A stretch of 64,000 bases of DNA from Nematostella vectensis (GCF_932526225.1 NC_064037.1:11824203-11888202), one strand, 5' to 3'. Counted from the stretch's first letter, positions 35,542 to 49,649 are shown. Notes: generated by a model from the letters alone, not told the origin. Numbers and translations are program-made.

Positions 35542-37756
35542 GATGCCATTCGGCAAACCGTAGTGGCCCCTGAGCAGGTCCAGTACTACTTCCAGCTAGC
35601 CCAACACCATGCAGTCTCCATGCAACAACAACAGGGACAACAACAGATCCCAGGTCAGGTCCCGCAACAGCAACAGGTGGCTGCTGCGGCAGCAGCGGCA
35701 GCCACAACGACATCTCAGCCACAAGCGATCATCACAAGCATGCCACAGCAAGTGGTCAGCATGGCTACGGTGAGTGAGAACACAGGTACGGAACACTAGA
35801 GAAGAGTTACTGATAGAACGCTAAAGAAGCTGTAGTTACTGATTAAACACTAGATAGCAACATATTACTTGGGGCAGAGAACAGCGAATCAAGAGCTTTC
35901 TGTTGTTTTTATTATTATGCAAAGTTTTTACATATCAGTTAAGCGAAGTTTTATGTATAAAACGCACCCTGATTCTGGAGGTCATTTTGGCGAAAAAAAG
36001 TGTGTATTATACATGAGTAAATATGGTATATAAAATTAAATTAAGTTACTGGTTACACAGTTGTCACAATAGATTTAGTGGTGTATCAATTGGCTGTCTG
36101 ACTCCCACTTTCTTTAATAAAATATGAACCACTTAGGACAGCTTCCTTGATTGCATCCCCAGAAAGATTTTTTCCTCCACACCCTTTATTATCTAGACAC
36201 ATTGTCAAATGACATGACCGAATGTTGTTCTCTTTGGTAGACTCAAGCCCAGATGATTCAACAGCCACAAGCGCAGGAGCAGGGTGGGACGGATCCACAG
36301 TATGCCACGGTAAGCCTGTCATGCGACATATAACTGCCCTAATGGCTGTTTTAGACCTATATGGGATGCAGTATAACCAGGAAGAAACACAACTGATGTA
36401 AGGAATTTGTCAAATATTGTTCCCAAGAAACATTACAGGAACACACCGCAATATATAGTTTATATTCAAGCATTATTGTACATGTACTTTAGATAAATCC
36501 TAACAGAAAAAAAATCCATCAGAGTGTGTAAAAAAATCTTGTACCAGATAACTTCAAAATCTGCAGCCAGTAGTTTTGGCATTTTTAGAACTGTAAACAT
36601 GTCAGTACATGGTTTCTCCATTAAAATACATTTATTGGAAGATTTCAAAATTGATTTTGAATTCCCCAAAAGACACTGTTATTGTTTAATATGTTCCAGA
36701 TCTATTTAAACTCATTAGACACAATTTTTATCTATAGTTAATAAACAATTTCTGTTCGCAGCAAATCCAATTCAACTCCGCTCAAATGCAGTACTTGAGA
36801 TTACAACAATTGCAATTACAACAACAGCAGCAACAGCAATCCACACAAGTAACCACGCAACAGGGTGACCAAACTCAACAGCAGCCAGCACAACAGACAC
36901 AAGCGGCACAGCAACCCACAGAGTTCACATTTACCTCTGGCGGCCAGGTAACGTAAACTAACAGTGGAAAAGGGGAAGGGAGCCATAAAGTACTTACTGC
37001 ACAACCTCAGAACTTGGACCAATCAAATTCCACTTAAGAAGTCCAATCCCAAATTTGTATCAGCTGATTTTCAAGTACTAGTACAGTATCAAGGTCACTC
37101 AAATGTTGGAATGCCAATCTAAGATACAGTTGCATTTGAAAAGTGATTATTTCGGAAGTCTTAAAGAATTAAGGTTTTTTCATAACCCAAATATGGCCAA
37201 AAAAGAACCCAGCCCCCTTCTCCAGAGAAATCCTGTAATCAGAACAAATGACTTAACTACAAGGCTGTTCCTAGTACTTATTCCCACCACACATTTTGAA
37301 GTTATGTTTTTTTTTTATTATAATTTAATAACCCTGAATAGGACACCTACTGAAATAAGGAAATTTCCATGTTTTGGGCACAAAGATTTAACCCCCTTGT
37401 AACTTTCTAACAAAATACCAGAAATAAAAACCAAAGTAGCCTTGGTAAAATCTCACGAAGTGCAACTTCTGAGCCAAATGTGAAGGGAATTAGCTGACGA
37501 CTATTTTGGTCACCTGGAACGCTTCTCAGTCAATGACTGTTAATCCGTGTGTGGTGTATATTCTCAGATATATCAAATACAGCAACACCCACACTCTGGT
37601 GTGACCACGGCAGTCGCCATAGCAACCGCACCCCAACAGCAGCAGCAACAACAACCGCAACAACAGCAATTTATACAGCAACAACAACAGCAGAATCAAG
37701 ATCAAACAACACTAGCGACAACCGAGCAACAAGCTCAACAACAACAGCCTCAGTGA
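35542..37756 (+). CDS. NFYC: NF-YC C-terminal exons A-D, third tandem set (unit 3)
   Basis: Exons A 35,542-35,769, B 36,241-36,309, C 36,762-36,947 and D 37,568-37,756 are all open and phase 0. Exon C is 186 nt rather than 189: one Gln codon is missing from the CAA/CAG run, a typical slippage change that keeps the frame. Exons A, B and D match the lengths in unit 2. As in unit 2, no histone-fold exon precedes the set, so expression would depend on splicing from further upstream. The lipoxygenase-like gene lies convergent downstream. Confidence 0.78.
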
Positions 37757-37764
37757 GGATACAG

Positions 37765-38055
37765 GTAATTATTGAAGACACACTGGAATGAAGAGCCTGT
37801 AGAACTTGTAGAGCCTTGGAGAAGGTGCCTTCTCCTCCCATCTCCTCTTATCCCCTCCCACAGTGAGGAAGTTGAGCAGGTAATTATTGAAGACACACTG
37901 GAATGAAGAGCCTGTAGAACTTGTAGAGCCTTGGAAAAGATGCCTTCTCCTCCCATCTCCTCCCCTTCCCTCCCACAGTGAGGAAGATCAGCAGGTAATT
38001 GTTGAAGACACAAAAGCAGGTAGTTAGCCTTCTCTAACCTCCCCTTCCCTCCCAC
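37765..38055 (+). repeat. Minisatellite of about 115 bp after NF-YC exon D (unit 3)
   Basis: Three units with the same acceptor-like, micro-exon-like and donor-like structure as in unit 1. The last head reads GTAATTGTTG, one substitution from the others. Confidence 0.8.
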
Positions 38056-39852
38056 AATGAGTAGGGCTGGAGTGCCTTGTTCAATCCCTTTCTTACATTA
38101 AGTACTAACCTCTTGTTTTTCTTGCTCAGATCAGGTTATCTGGTTGCACCAACACATGCGCTCTGCACCTACTCGCTTACAGGCAACCTGTGCATGACTA
38201 AAGAACGCTAACATGATATCGCAGATTGCATTCACACAGAAAAACCTTGCGCTTTCACGGGAGGGATTATGGTCCCGAATGTAGCCTTCTTTTGCTCCGC
38301 CACGGGAAACAACGCCTATGGACCTTGTCAAAACTGACAAGCCTGGTCACAACCGACAAGTAATAAACGCTAACACTTGGCTTTTTGGTCAAAGCCCTGG
38401 ATACGAACTCGTTGGGTGCTTAGCCCTGGGCAAACGAGTATGGACACTTTGCTAACAGATCAGGTGAACCACAACACAAAGGGAATGATGGCAAAGCATG
38501 TTGCAGAATACTCCACAATCCTCAAGCAGCAAAGCATTGTTAGCTTGGTGGTGGTAAAGGCAAAAATATACGTTTACTTTAGCACAGATTAGGTTTTACT
38601 GTCGAATTCGTTGTATCGCGATTTGTTTTTTTCTTTTCTGTCCCGCCAGTCAAATTATTCTACGCCAATCAGATTTTTGCCATCTCTCGCCTAGTGCAGG
38701 TGCCTGGCTTTCTGTCGCGACACTGGTTTTCGTCCAGAGGATAGCCAGGGAAGTGCACAAAGCGAGTCTCCGATTGGCTCAGAATGGTTTTACTGACGGA
38801 ACAGACAACCAAAACAAATCGTGTTTTGAAAACGCGGGTCGCGATACAACGGATTCGACAAGACCCTATAATGATACTAATCCCTTGATTTTAGACGCTT
38901 GGAACAAGACTAGTATCCTCATGCCCTCCTCCCACCACCAAGTTCTTATAGGCCAATGACTGCCCCTAAAAGTTACGAGTACGTCACTAGGGGCCGGTTC
39001 ATAGAAAGCAGGTTAGCGCTAACCCAGGGATCTCGAAATTTGATTGGATAAAAGGGCATTCAACCCTAGGTTAGCGTTAACTTGCCTTCTAGGAGGCCAG
39101 CCCTTTTGAAGTACAGACCTCAGTTTTATAGTATCACCTTAACAGCGTCTTTGTTATCACAGATTCATGTATTGCATTCTCGCTACACACTTACTGTATT
39201 CTCAGCACTAAATGTCGCGTCGCATTATTTTATAGCTAATAAATTACTATTCTATGCAGTGTCTGTTTTTTTCAGAAGTACTCCCTCCGCAGACCTATCG
39301 ACGCTTAGTCCCAAGCGGTTACTTCCTCTCGCTTACGGGTGAAAAAAAAACGCCACCATTCGGGGTTTTGATTTTACATTTATTTTATATTTCACGCAGA
39401 TCCACTCGGGTGCCAGAGGCTCCAGTCTACGCTAACTTTGAGCCGAAGAGTAGCGACCTTCAATGGCGAAGCAACGAGTTAAGCCAAGAAAGCATAAGAT
39501 ATGCGTTCTTGGTTAAGCCTAGAGCCTCTGATTCCCATTACAAACAAACTCACTTAAAGCCGCATTGTCACTAGTTTACTTCCGGAGGTCCGACGGAAAC
39601 CTCAACCGTTAAAAGACAAAAGAATCTATTACAATCCGAGATATATAACAGGCCATCCGTTCTAAATTATCAATCATAACCTCAAAGAAACTTCCCATAG
39701 ACACACTGCTTTCAATATTTTGAAATATTTTTCGCGTTTTCCGTTAAAAATGATCGGAGATTGTTACGTAATCGACCGGAAGTAAACTGGTGACAATGCG
39801 GCTTTAGACCGTTACATGTAAGTTTACTTTGTTACATGCAAGTTTACGCTGT

Positions 39853-42800
39853 TCATGTCTGAATGCCATTTGGGAGCCATCGTGGAATAAAGTAGGGGTA
39901 GGCCAGGTGACCATCTTTGAGCCTGCGGTTATTAATTCTGATGAGCAGCGGTTCCACCAGCTCGTTGAGCCTGCAGAAATTGCGGTATACAACGCGACGG
40001 GCTGCGCGGTCTTCTAGAAATGATGCGTAGTCAAGAAGTCTATCGTAACGGAAAGTGCCTAGGCCAGATGTAAAGGCACACTGGGTCTGTAAAAGCAACA
40101 ACAGGATGATATCATTGTCACAGACGTGAAGCATCTACTGACCTGAAGCCCGCTATGGGTTTGTAGAATAAAAATCTCAAACAGTTTGAAACCGTCGTGT
40201 CTGTTTGGAACTATGGTTTGGGGGGTTGTGGAACATTTTTTTTGTGAAAAAGAAACAAAATGGTTGCCGTGGTAACATGGGCTTCACAATAACATACCAA
40301 TCGCGTCAAATTGTCCAACGATAATTCACTAAGTAAAAAACGACAAGAAGTTTAAGCTTCCTAGCTATTCAGGAGTTTGGGGCATAGAGTACTTTTTAAT
40401 ATATAAAGAAGCATGGTCTATACTTTATTACCTCAGAAACAGTCCGGAGCGGTAGGTTGAGCAGGCTGAAGCGGTCAGCGGGTGCTCGGCTGTCGTTGTA
40501 CAACTTTGTCGGGGCGTTCGGCACGTACAAAACATAATCAGTCAGTGGATAATTCACTGCCGTATGGCGACCGACAACAATCCATAGAAACCGAGAGATT
40601 ATCGATCGTAATTGCATCACGGACCTGACGGAGGTAGGGAAACGACGGATCTACATTACGAAAAACAGGATTCAAAACAGGATATATCTTAAATCTGCGT
40701 TTTCACTTATCCCTTCACATCAACAGATATTCCCTAATGCTGCATTCTCACCTTTCCATTCCCATCAACAGATATTTCCTTGGCAAATGCTTGTAGCTCT
40801 TTATCTTCGAGGACGTCTTCCTTCTTTTTGTAGTATCTGAAATTGTGAAAATGTTGTGTGCTATCAGAGACTATCAGGAATCAAAATACACAAAAGCGGT
40901 TTAGATATTTGTTATATCGTATATGGCCATAGCCCCCCCTGGGGGGGTATTTTTTAGGGGGTATCCCGGAAAAAAAGGCTTTCTCTTAAAAATGGTATTT
41001 TTAAGCCTCCTGAGGTATTGTTTAGGTTAGCACTTTTTGGTCGTGCAGGTATTTTTCAGGGGTATTTTTCGAATTTTCCGACGAGCATCCCTATCACTTT
41101 TACCTTGAAGAACTTTTCGGCGAGCCTATCACGCTCTAAGTCAGCATAAAGCGTCCGCCATATTGAAAAGTGTGAGTCTGCGCGCAAAGCATCATGGAGC
41201 TAACAGAAAGGGAGTAGCCTGGGGACGAGGCTAACGTGGCCATATCTAAAGCGTATAAGCTAGGGGAGGGGGCCATCCCTTGTATTGCCATCTACCTCCA
41301 TATGTCCTTATGAAAAATGCCCTGCATAACCTGCTACACACCCATCCCTTGTGGTTCAGGGTTAACTTTCCCTGAACCGCCTGGCTACGGCCTTGTATCA
41401 GCTTTTATACCATCCTTTCTTACTTATGTGCGGTATTTAAAGAAAGGGAGGAGCTTGCCCTGACAAAAATAAATTTACGTGCAAATCCCATGAAAAGTAG
41501 TTTTCTTACGGTAAAAGGGGCTCTCCCTTACATTTTTACCTTTGTTGTTGGCGCATTTTCGTTTGGTGTATATCTCCATTAAAAGGTCGTACTTACATTT
41601 GCACATACTCCTTAGTAAAGCGCTCGAGAGCCCTGTTGAGAATCTTGCCATCGTCTCTGTATGGGTAGTACGGTAAAGTACCACGATCATCCACGCCTCG
41701 GTTCTATGAAAATAATCCATATGATATCATGTGGATATGAAAAGCAATCATTATGGATCAATGCTAGATAAAATGTATATGAATAAGAACAGGTTTGCAG
41801 AGATTTTGCGAAACGTCCCAAAGCGACAACTTTAACCTAATTTTAAGATTTTTCCATTTGGCAATAAATACGTTCCAAATCACCCTGGAAAATTGCATGT
41901 TGCGAGAAGTACTTTTGATAGCTCAATCAGGATGGAACATAAGTTTAGTAAGAGGCTCCTTTTTCATCAAGAGAACGTTTTGTTTGTTGTACAGGGAATA
42001 ATTTTACCATTTATCTCTTTGCCCCTCCCCACCCTGTCCTGGTCGGGCTTATGCTTACTATGAGATCCTCGGTAAAGCCATGAGCTATCCAATCCTCGCT
42101 CTTTGCCGCGCCGGAGACAAGCTTACTTGCGCCTTTCCATCCGTAAGCGTATAAAGTGTGCATGAATTGTCCGGGTGCCAAAAGAGCGGGCGCACCCAAA
42201 ACATTGGCGGTGAGGACCCCCCGGCAGTGAAACTTTAGCATCTGGTACAGAGGGTGCTTGTGGGACAGGTGTCTCTCCATGCTCACGCAGACAGCCTCGG
42301 CAACTAAGTGGGCGTGGCTAAGATGGTCCACCATTTGGCTGTACCCGCCATCGGTCACTTGCACGTTCAGTTTAGCCAGGGTCCATTTTCCTCCGTCTTT
42401 GGGTGTGAAAACGGCGGAATCTGAACAGTCGTTGAAAAATGAGAATTTTGTTCAGGTTATTAAGGACTTATATATTATTTAGGGTTAATGGCGCGTTATT
42501 GAGAGCCACAGAATTATGCTTTAATCCTAATGCAAACTCTAGCTTACCCTAGAGTAGTCAAGGCTTCGTCCGTAATGGGACCAAGGACCCAATCCCTGGA
42601 TCCAATGTGCCTTCCTACCTAGTCCAGTCATTGGTTCGCCCCTGATGGGGGCCCACATAGCGTGGACAAAGGTTCACCCTTGATGTTAACAAAATAACTT
42701 TTTTCTTATAAGAAGAATGACACATCCCTTGTGTGACCAAGAACCCCATCCATCGTGTGACCAAGAATCCCATCCCTCATGTGACCATGAGCCCCATCCC

Positions 42801-45800
42801 TCGTGTGACCAAGAATCCCATTCTTCGTGTGACCAAGAATCCAATTCTTCGTGTGACCAAGAATCCCATTCTTCGTTTGACCAAGAACCCCATTCCTCGT
42901 GTGACCAAGGATCCCATCCTTCGTGTGACCAAGAATCCCATCCCTCGTGTGACCAAGAATCCCTTCCCTCGTGTGACCAAGAATCCCTTCCCTCGTGTGA
43001 CCAAGAATCCCATCCCTCGTGTGACCAAAGAACCCCATCCCTCGTGTGACCAAAGATCCCATCCCTCGTGTGACCAAGGATCCCATCCCTCGTGTGACCA
43101 AGGATCCCATCCCTCGTGTGACCAAGAATACCATCCCTCGTGTGACCAAGAATCCCATACCTCGTGTGACCAAAAATCCCATCCCATACCTCGTGTGACC
43201 AAAAATCCCACCCCATCCCTAATCTGGTGAAGAACCCCATCCTTTGTGTGACCAAGAACCCCATCCCATCCCTTGTGTGGCCAAGAACACCATCCCTTAT
43301 GTGACCAATAACCCAATCCCTCGTGCGACTAAGAATCCCATCCCATCCCTCCTGTGGCCAAGAACCCCGTCCCCCGTGTAACCAAGAATCCCATCCCATC
43401 CCTCCTGTGGCCAAGAACCCCGTCCCCCGTGTAACCAAGAACCCCATCCCATCCCTCCTGTGGCCAAGAATCCCATCCCTCGTGTGACCAAGAACCCCAT
43501 CTCATCCCTCGTGTGACCAAGAACCCCATCTCATCCCTCGTGTGACCAAGAACCCCATCTCATCCCTCGTGTGACCAAGAACCCCATCTCATCCCTCGTG
43601 TGACCAAGAACCCCATCTCATCCCTCGTGTGGCCAAGAACCCCATCTCATCCCTCGTGTGGCCAAGAACCCCATCTCATCCCTCGTGTGGCCAAGACCCC
43701 CATCTCTCGTGTGGCCAAGACCCCCATCTCTCGTGTGGCCAAGACCCCCATCTCTCGTGTGGCCAAGAACCCCATCCCATCCCTCCTGTGGCCAAGAACC
43801 CCATCCCATCCCTCCTGTGGCCAAGAACCCCATCCCCCGTGTAACCAAGAGCACTATCCCATCCCTCGTGTGACCAAGAACCCCATCCCTTGTGTGACCA
43901 AGAACCCCATCCCTCGTGTGACCAAGAACCCCATCCCTCGTGTGACCAAGAACCCCATTCCTCGTGTGAACAAGGATCCCATCCCTAGTGTGACCAAGAA
44001 TCCCATCCCTCGTGTGACCAAGAACCCCATCCCTCGTGTGACCAAGAATCCCATCCCTCGTGTGACCAAGAATCCCATTCCTCGTGTGACCAAGAACCCC
44101 ATCTCATCCCTCGTGTGGCCAAGACCTCCATCCCTCGTGTGGCCAAGACCTCCATCCCTCGTGTGGCCAAGACCTCCATCCCTCGTGTGGCCAAGACCTC
44201 CATCCCTCGTGTGGCCAAGACCCCCATCTCTCGTGTGGCCAATAACCCCATCCCATCCCTCGTGCGACAAAGAACCCAATTCCTCGTGTGACCAAGAACC
44301 CCATCCCTTATGTGACCAATAACCCAATCCCTCGTGCGACCAAGAATCCCATCCCTCCTGTGGCCAAGAACCCCATCCCCCGTGTGGCCAAGAACCCCAT
44401 CCCCCGTGTGGCCAAGAACCCCATCCCCCGTGTGACCAAGAACCCCATCCCCCGTGTGACCAAGAACCCCATCCCATCCCTCCTGTGATCAAGAACCCCA
44501 TCCCTCCTGTGATCAAGAACCCCATCCCTCGTGTTACCAAAAACCCCATCCCTCGTGTTACCAAAAACCCCATCCCTCGTGTGGCCAAAAACTCCTCTGG
44601 ATTAACCAAGGATCCTCCTACCTGGTTTGTAGTCCATCTGTATGGCCACGGGCTTAAGGGTGTGGCTCCCTTTCCATCCCCACCTTTTCCAGTACCAATT
44701 TTTCGGCGGTTTCTCTTCCACTGATGCAAAGAGGGCGATAGGAGAATAAAAAGGCCAAAGGGTGCGATTAGCATGGTCATCTACGATGTCCTTCATGAAT
44801 ACCATGTCATCGGCAAGTGGGTAACGAAGAGCGAACAACAGGCCTTCTTCGATAACCTTAAGAGACAATGACCATATCTATGAAATCTACACCTTCGCAG
44901 TTATAATTAGATGCAAATACGGAGAGGAAAACAAAAGGCTGATCATTAATTATTAACAACAATTGACAAAATACAGTGGTACCTCCATTAAGCAGCCAAC
45001 CTCGGGAATTAGATTGGTGGCCGCTCAATAGAGGCTGGGAGCGTGATAGATATACCACTGTAAGGGTAAGGTATGATAGATAGATAGGTGAAAATATTAT
45101 TAGGAAGAGAAATGATCAGGCATTTGATAAACCAACCTCTTTCAGTTTTTCGTTGTTGTTTATCCTTCTTCCAAGAGCTTCTCCCACGGCCTTCTTCCAG
45201 TTGAAATTTGGGTTGAGGTTTTTTTTAAGATTGCTGAATGAAAGTCCCACTATCAAATAAAACCGTTAATATTAATATTGTATGAGAAACTATGATCCCG
45301 CGGAATGGAGGGAAAGGGGAGCTTTTAAGGGTGATCTGTTGATATCGCCTTTATCAGACAAGGTGACCTGTTGGTCTTACCTTTATAAAACGAGAAGAAC
45401 CTTTGCGTTACCTTTATCAGGGAAGGTGGCCTGTTGGTCACCGAACAAGGTGATTTGTTTGGTTTTAACTTTATCACACAAGGTGACCTTCTGATTGTAC
45501 CTTCATCCGAGAGAGTGACCTGTTGCAGACCAAGTGGGTTTGCTCCAGCAAGTCGCTGCTCTGTAAAATACTTGTCCGAAAGATATTTGGTGACGTCCAT
45601 CTGGAATGGTTCGTACTCAGATGGGAGGCGCATCTTGTGCTATGGTTACACCAGAAATGAACTTTTATACGTAAATGAGATAGCAACATATCAACACTTC
45701 CACCATCATTTTCCATATGAAACCTGGCTTTGCACCTCTCCCCCCCCCCCCTCCCACCACAAGAATTCCTGGATACACGCCTGGAAGCAACATCAATAGC

Positions 45801-46206
45801 ATGATGATCATCATCATATGCATTGTTTTTAACTATCTAGTAGTAACTCCTTACCCCAAACGCTTTCTCCAAGGCAGTGCGCATATATTTGTTCAATTCC
45901 AAGAAATCTCTGTAAGTCATCTCCTCTGGTTTGCCTTTAGTCATGTTTTTGTAGAGCTCTTTAAACTTGCGCCCTGCTGCCACCATGGTAGCGTACTCTG
46001 TTAGATGGCTACTAAGCATCGGCTTGTCCTTCACGAACTTTGGATATCCCTTCGTGGACACTGCAAGACGTGCATAAGGCATAGCAGCCGATGGGGCGTT
46101 CAATTTAAACTCTTTCTGCTGCTTGTGGAGGCCCGCCTTTCTCTTAATGGAACATGCCGGGGTGACATACTGAGGAAGGGACACTTTGCAGTAACCTTTC
46201 TCAAAC
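39853..46206 (-). CDS. Lipoxygenase-like protein, catalytic domain (unit 3)
   Basis: Exons 45,855-46,206, 45,501-45,639, 45,137-45,249, 44,622-44,856, 42,059-42,420, 41,597-41,703, 40,752-40,836, 40,432-40,650 and 39,853-40,086. Lengths and phases again equal unit 1. The protein keeps DHLSHAH, GRHTAVNY and the NGIQT terminus. Small private changes include SGLGTF for SSLGTF in the last exon and KELYKNMTKGKPEE in the first catalytic exon. The intron between its last two exons carries an extra insertion of about 120 bp absent from the other units. Confidence 0.8.
40151..40272. other. Insertion of about 120 bp private to unit 3, with X-box-like motif
   Basis: Units 1 and 2 read ACCTGAAGCCCCCGGCGTCACAAT, whereas unit 3 has about 120 extra bases between GAAGCC and TTCACAAT. 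The right part contains GGTTGCCGTGGTAAC, close to the RFX X-box consensus. I see no clear target duplication, so it may be an insertion in unit 3 or a deletion in the others. Confidence 0.5.
42722..44595. repeat. 24-bp minisatellite in a lipoxygenase-like intron (unit 3)
   Basis: Same family, but a single continuous block: the internal copy of the TTCACCCTTGATGTTAAC flank is missing. It is rich in the 29-bp variants (CCCATCTCATCCCTC) and in GTGTGGCC units, suggesting local amplification of rarer variants. Confidence 0.92.
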
Positions 46207-47007
46207 CTGAAATATGAGGAGAAAAGAAATACTGGTCATTTGGCATTGATGACAGAGATCATGGAGTGTTTTGAGGGGTTGGAGGGTATGCTATGAAATG
46301 CAAGGCAGACAAAAGTATTTGATCATCATTTTGGTCTTACATGTTTCTTTCTATGCTGAACAACTTTGACCAATCAGATTCGGCTTGAACACTGTAAACA
46401 TTTTGACCATTTTTGAAAAAAAAAACAGCCAATCAGGTTAGGGTGTTCCCACGCTCAATCGACAGACAAAAATGAAAAGGTAAACATTCTTTAGAGGAAT
46501 ACTTTCGATATACACGCTGTGCTATGAATTATCTAGAATAACTAAGGTATATTTCTGTGTAATGTCAGCTTAGATTTTAATAAATTATATTCAGTTAAAC
46601 TCAGCGCGGAGCTCCATAGGTAAAGAAATTGGTCATAAACTAGGCGACTCAAAAATTGTGGTCAATGTCACACGCAGTCAGCTATCTGTACCACTCACGT
46701 GACCATGCGACCAGGCCAGCTAAGTGATTGATCGCTCTAAACCAATGAGAGAGTTCTAGTTCCAGCAAGAACCGGGGGGACTTGAAAATGACGGGGGATT
46801 AAGCCTATTCTGACTTTCGACGTAAAACGAATGTCGGAATGCATGATTGCAGAAACGAATTAACAAGAAAAAGTGTTTAATTGAGAAAATGCAACTGATT
46901 AGCCAGTAAAATGACCGTATGAAAATGAGAATTTGAAGGATATGTCTGTCTAAGGAACTGCTTTGTAGTTTTACATGCTTGAAATATTATAAGCACGACT
47001 TCTTTAC

Positions 47008-48137
47008 CTCTCGCGGTGGCTGACGCAACATAAAATCGTGCAAGGGGTATTCGTGCATCATCAGTCAACCTTTTAACTGCAATAGGAATGCCTTGGGAGC
47101 GCCAATGTGTAACTAAGTAATTTAGTAAACATAAATGGGATAAAAACATGACCTAAGTAAATAGGAAATCGCAGATTCAGATGTCCAAATAGATAAACCA
47201 CAGAACGATTAAGTAAATATTGCTTGGAATTTGAAACCAGCTTTTCAAATTATTTTTTGCGCGCGCGCTGACGTGCACTGGAATGATGCCATGAGCGCGC
47301 GCTGTTTGAAGTTTTTTTATTGTCTTTGGCGTTTGTGTAGGATCAGAAATAATTTTATAAAAAAAATATAACATTCTTTTTGTGCCTTCGTTGAGTTTTG
47401 AAAATCCCGGTGTTTGTATGTGGAATATTCGGTCAGATGATGTTATTATGGATCTCTATTTATCCTCAAAAGAAATTCTAGTCTAGAAACTCTATTATGG
47501 TCATAACCCTAAACTGCCCAAAGACTCTTCATATAAAAATATGGTAATAAAGCTGGCTCCGCTTTTAGGCAGGGCCTACATCTATATATTATAAAATAAA
47601 AAAGTGGAGGTGGTGGTGGTGGTAGGGGGGTCACGATTTTTGGGCTTGGATTTGAAGGGGTGCAAAAAAATTTGAGCCCAGGAATTGCAAAAATACCGAC
47701 CCGATCTACATCCTGGTAAATCTAGATATCTTCTCAAGCAATCCTTTTTTAAGAATATAATTTTTTTTAGACTCACCCATTGATTTGAACCGCTTGCAGC
47801 GCGACAAAGAAGAAGAGAAAGCCAACGAGGCCATAAGTCCACATCCTGTGAATGTGTCAAAAATGTGAACGCTGTGACTAAGAGAAAACGTATTTTATGC
47901 ATATGAGCAATTCTTGCATAGAACATAATGCTGAGCACTCTAGAGTGCCTCTTTGCATTTATTATGCGCAGAAGTGAGGTCATCTTTTCAGATACTCTCA
48001 AGGCAAATGCCAAAGCCAAGAGCAGAAGAGTGTTTTAGGCAAAAAGGAAATACAGATAGGCTAATAGGTTAAAGCTAATTACCTTGTGGTTTTCCGTAGA
48101 AGATGAGCCAAAGCGTTTCCCTCAAATAGCTCGATAT
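47008..48137 (-). CDS. Probable N-terminal exons of the lipoxygenase-like gene (unit 3)
   Basis: Exons 48,083-48,137, 47,777-47,845 and 47,008-47,069 match the other units in length and phase. The intron between the last two is about 270 bp shorter than in unit 1. The array ends about 700 bp upstream, so any further 5' exons or promoter beyond the palindrome would be missing from this copy. Confidence 0.5.
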
Positions 48138-48833
48138 CTGTGAAATGGCAGAGTTATATGTGGACAAGCACTCACACACCCACATATGATGACGGACCAC
48201 TGAATATTGGGTAGCGTCTTAACCCTATCAAGTAGCGTCGGAATTTACACAACATTGCACAACTTGTTCTGGTTTATTGCCTATTCCCTAAAGAACTCTT
48301 TTGTTTTCTGATTGATGTCTTTTTCTGGGCACGCAAGCTAGGAATTTACACATATTTCAAGTTATGCTTTCAGTGCCTCGTTTATCGGCTACGCATAAAA
48401 GACTTATCGACTTTTTACTTAACAACTGACTTCACTTCTACGTGCATTGTCGTTGTTACTTTTTACATTCGACTTCCGGACGTAGTTAGTAGGCGTAATT
48501 GAAAAGAATTTATTTTCAGTCTAAACAAAAGTTTTTAGTTTTTATTATAACAGTGACTAAGGATTCAGTATTTTACGGAACATCTTGCAAGTACTTTGAT
48601 TAGGAAAAGAAAACAACTGGGCATGGATAGTCCGGACGATCTTACATTTCTGATATTCAGTTGAGGCTGGGTAGTTTTTTTTTGGAGCATTTTAAGGCTG
48701 AAAACGTTCTTAACGATATTCTTAAATTCTATTGAATAAATACAAAAAGCCCAAATTGTCGTGATCGTGAACCAGAAGAATAGATACAATACACCAAAAA
48801 CTGGCATTTGACTCTGGCTCTGCTGTTTAGTTA

Positions 48834-49640
48834 CAATTATGAAAACTGCTTCGAGATAACGATACTTTCTGAACAAACCATTGGATGAAATAAGCTAGAT
48901 TTATATCTCAGGAAAGGATAATAGTTTTGTATCATTTAGGTAGTTTTGGATTGTTCAAGTCTACAGTATTCGAGGCAAAAAGATGTCAAGGAAAAGAAGA
49001 GATACGGAAAAAAGATACGGAACAATACCATACAATACTCTAATTTTCAAAAATGTATTTGTGTGCTCTAAACATTCCATTAAGGTTAAGAAAAGCTGAT
49101 TTATTTGACCAGAAGCTTAAGATCCTAAACTCGCGGTAACGGGGGTTATGCGGTAACACAGTGTAACGGAGGTTATTTTCGCCCACGTTGTTGTATCGTA
49201 AAACCTGCAAAGTTCACAATCCACTGAGAATTTTTGATCTTGGAAGAATGCAGTAACGGAGGTTACGCTCTTATCTCTACGCTCCAATTTGGCATTATTT
49301 CATATAGGTAACTTCTCAAAGTTTTGAATTCTCAAGAAAAAAATACTTGATTTGATAAAAAACCGACCATGGGCTACAGATTACTGCCTGAAAAATATAT
49401 GTTAATTGTGGTAAAGGTTGTTATTAAGAAATTTTGGACATTGCATCAAAACTCGGGAAAAATAGGCACGATAAAAGCTTGACATTTTTTGTATAGGCAA
49501 AAAAGGTTGTTTCATGTGGTCACTTTGAAATTGATAAGTTTGATTTGCCCCAGTAAACCTCCTTACCGCCAGGGCTATTTATTGAAAGTTAAGGCTGTGG
49601 ACATGAGAACATGCGCAAAACTAGCAGCTTCCAGTCATTA
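48834..49640. other. Single-copy intergenic region downstream of the array
   Basis: Sequence here has no counterpart in units 1 or 2. Only short open frames without recognised motifs, and no clear repeats beyond short A/T runs. Confidence 0.5.
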
Positions 49641-49649
49641 TACGGCAAA

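Larger units (their letters stand above)
35177..48833. repeat. Tandem segmental duplication, unit 3 (truncated)
   Basis: This third copy matches units 1 and 2 through the lipoxygenase-like gene and its upstream exons. Homology then stops at about 48,833, inside the loop of a palindrome that is intact at about 12,660-12,735 and 30,600-30,662. The part equivalent to 12.7-16.6 kb is absent. Private changes include an insertion of about 120 bp at 40,151-40,272, an insertion of about 190 bp at 48,372-48,567, and a deletion of about 270 bp near 47,705 relative to unit 1. Confidence 0.88.
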
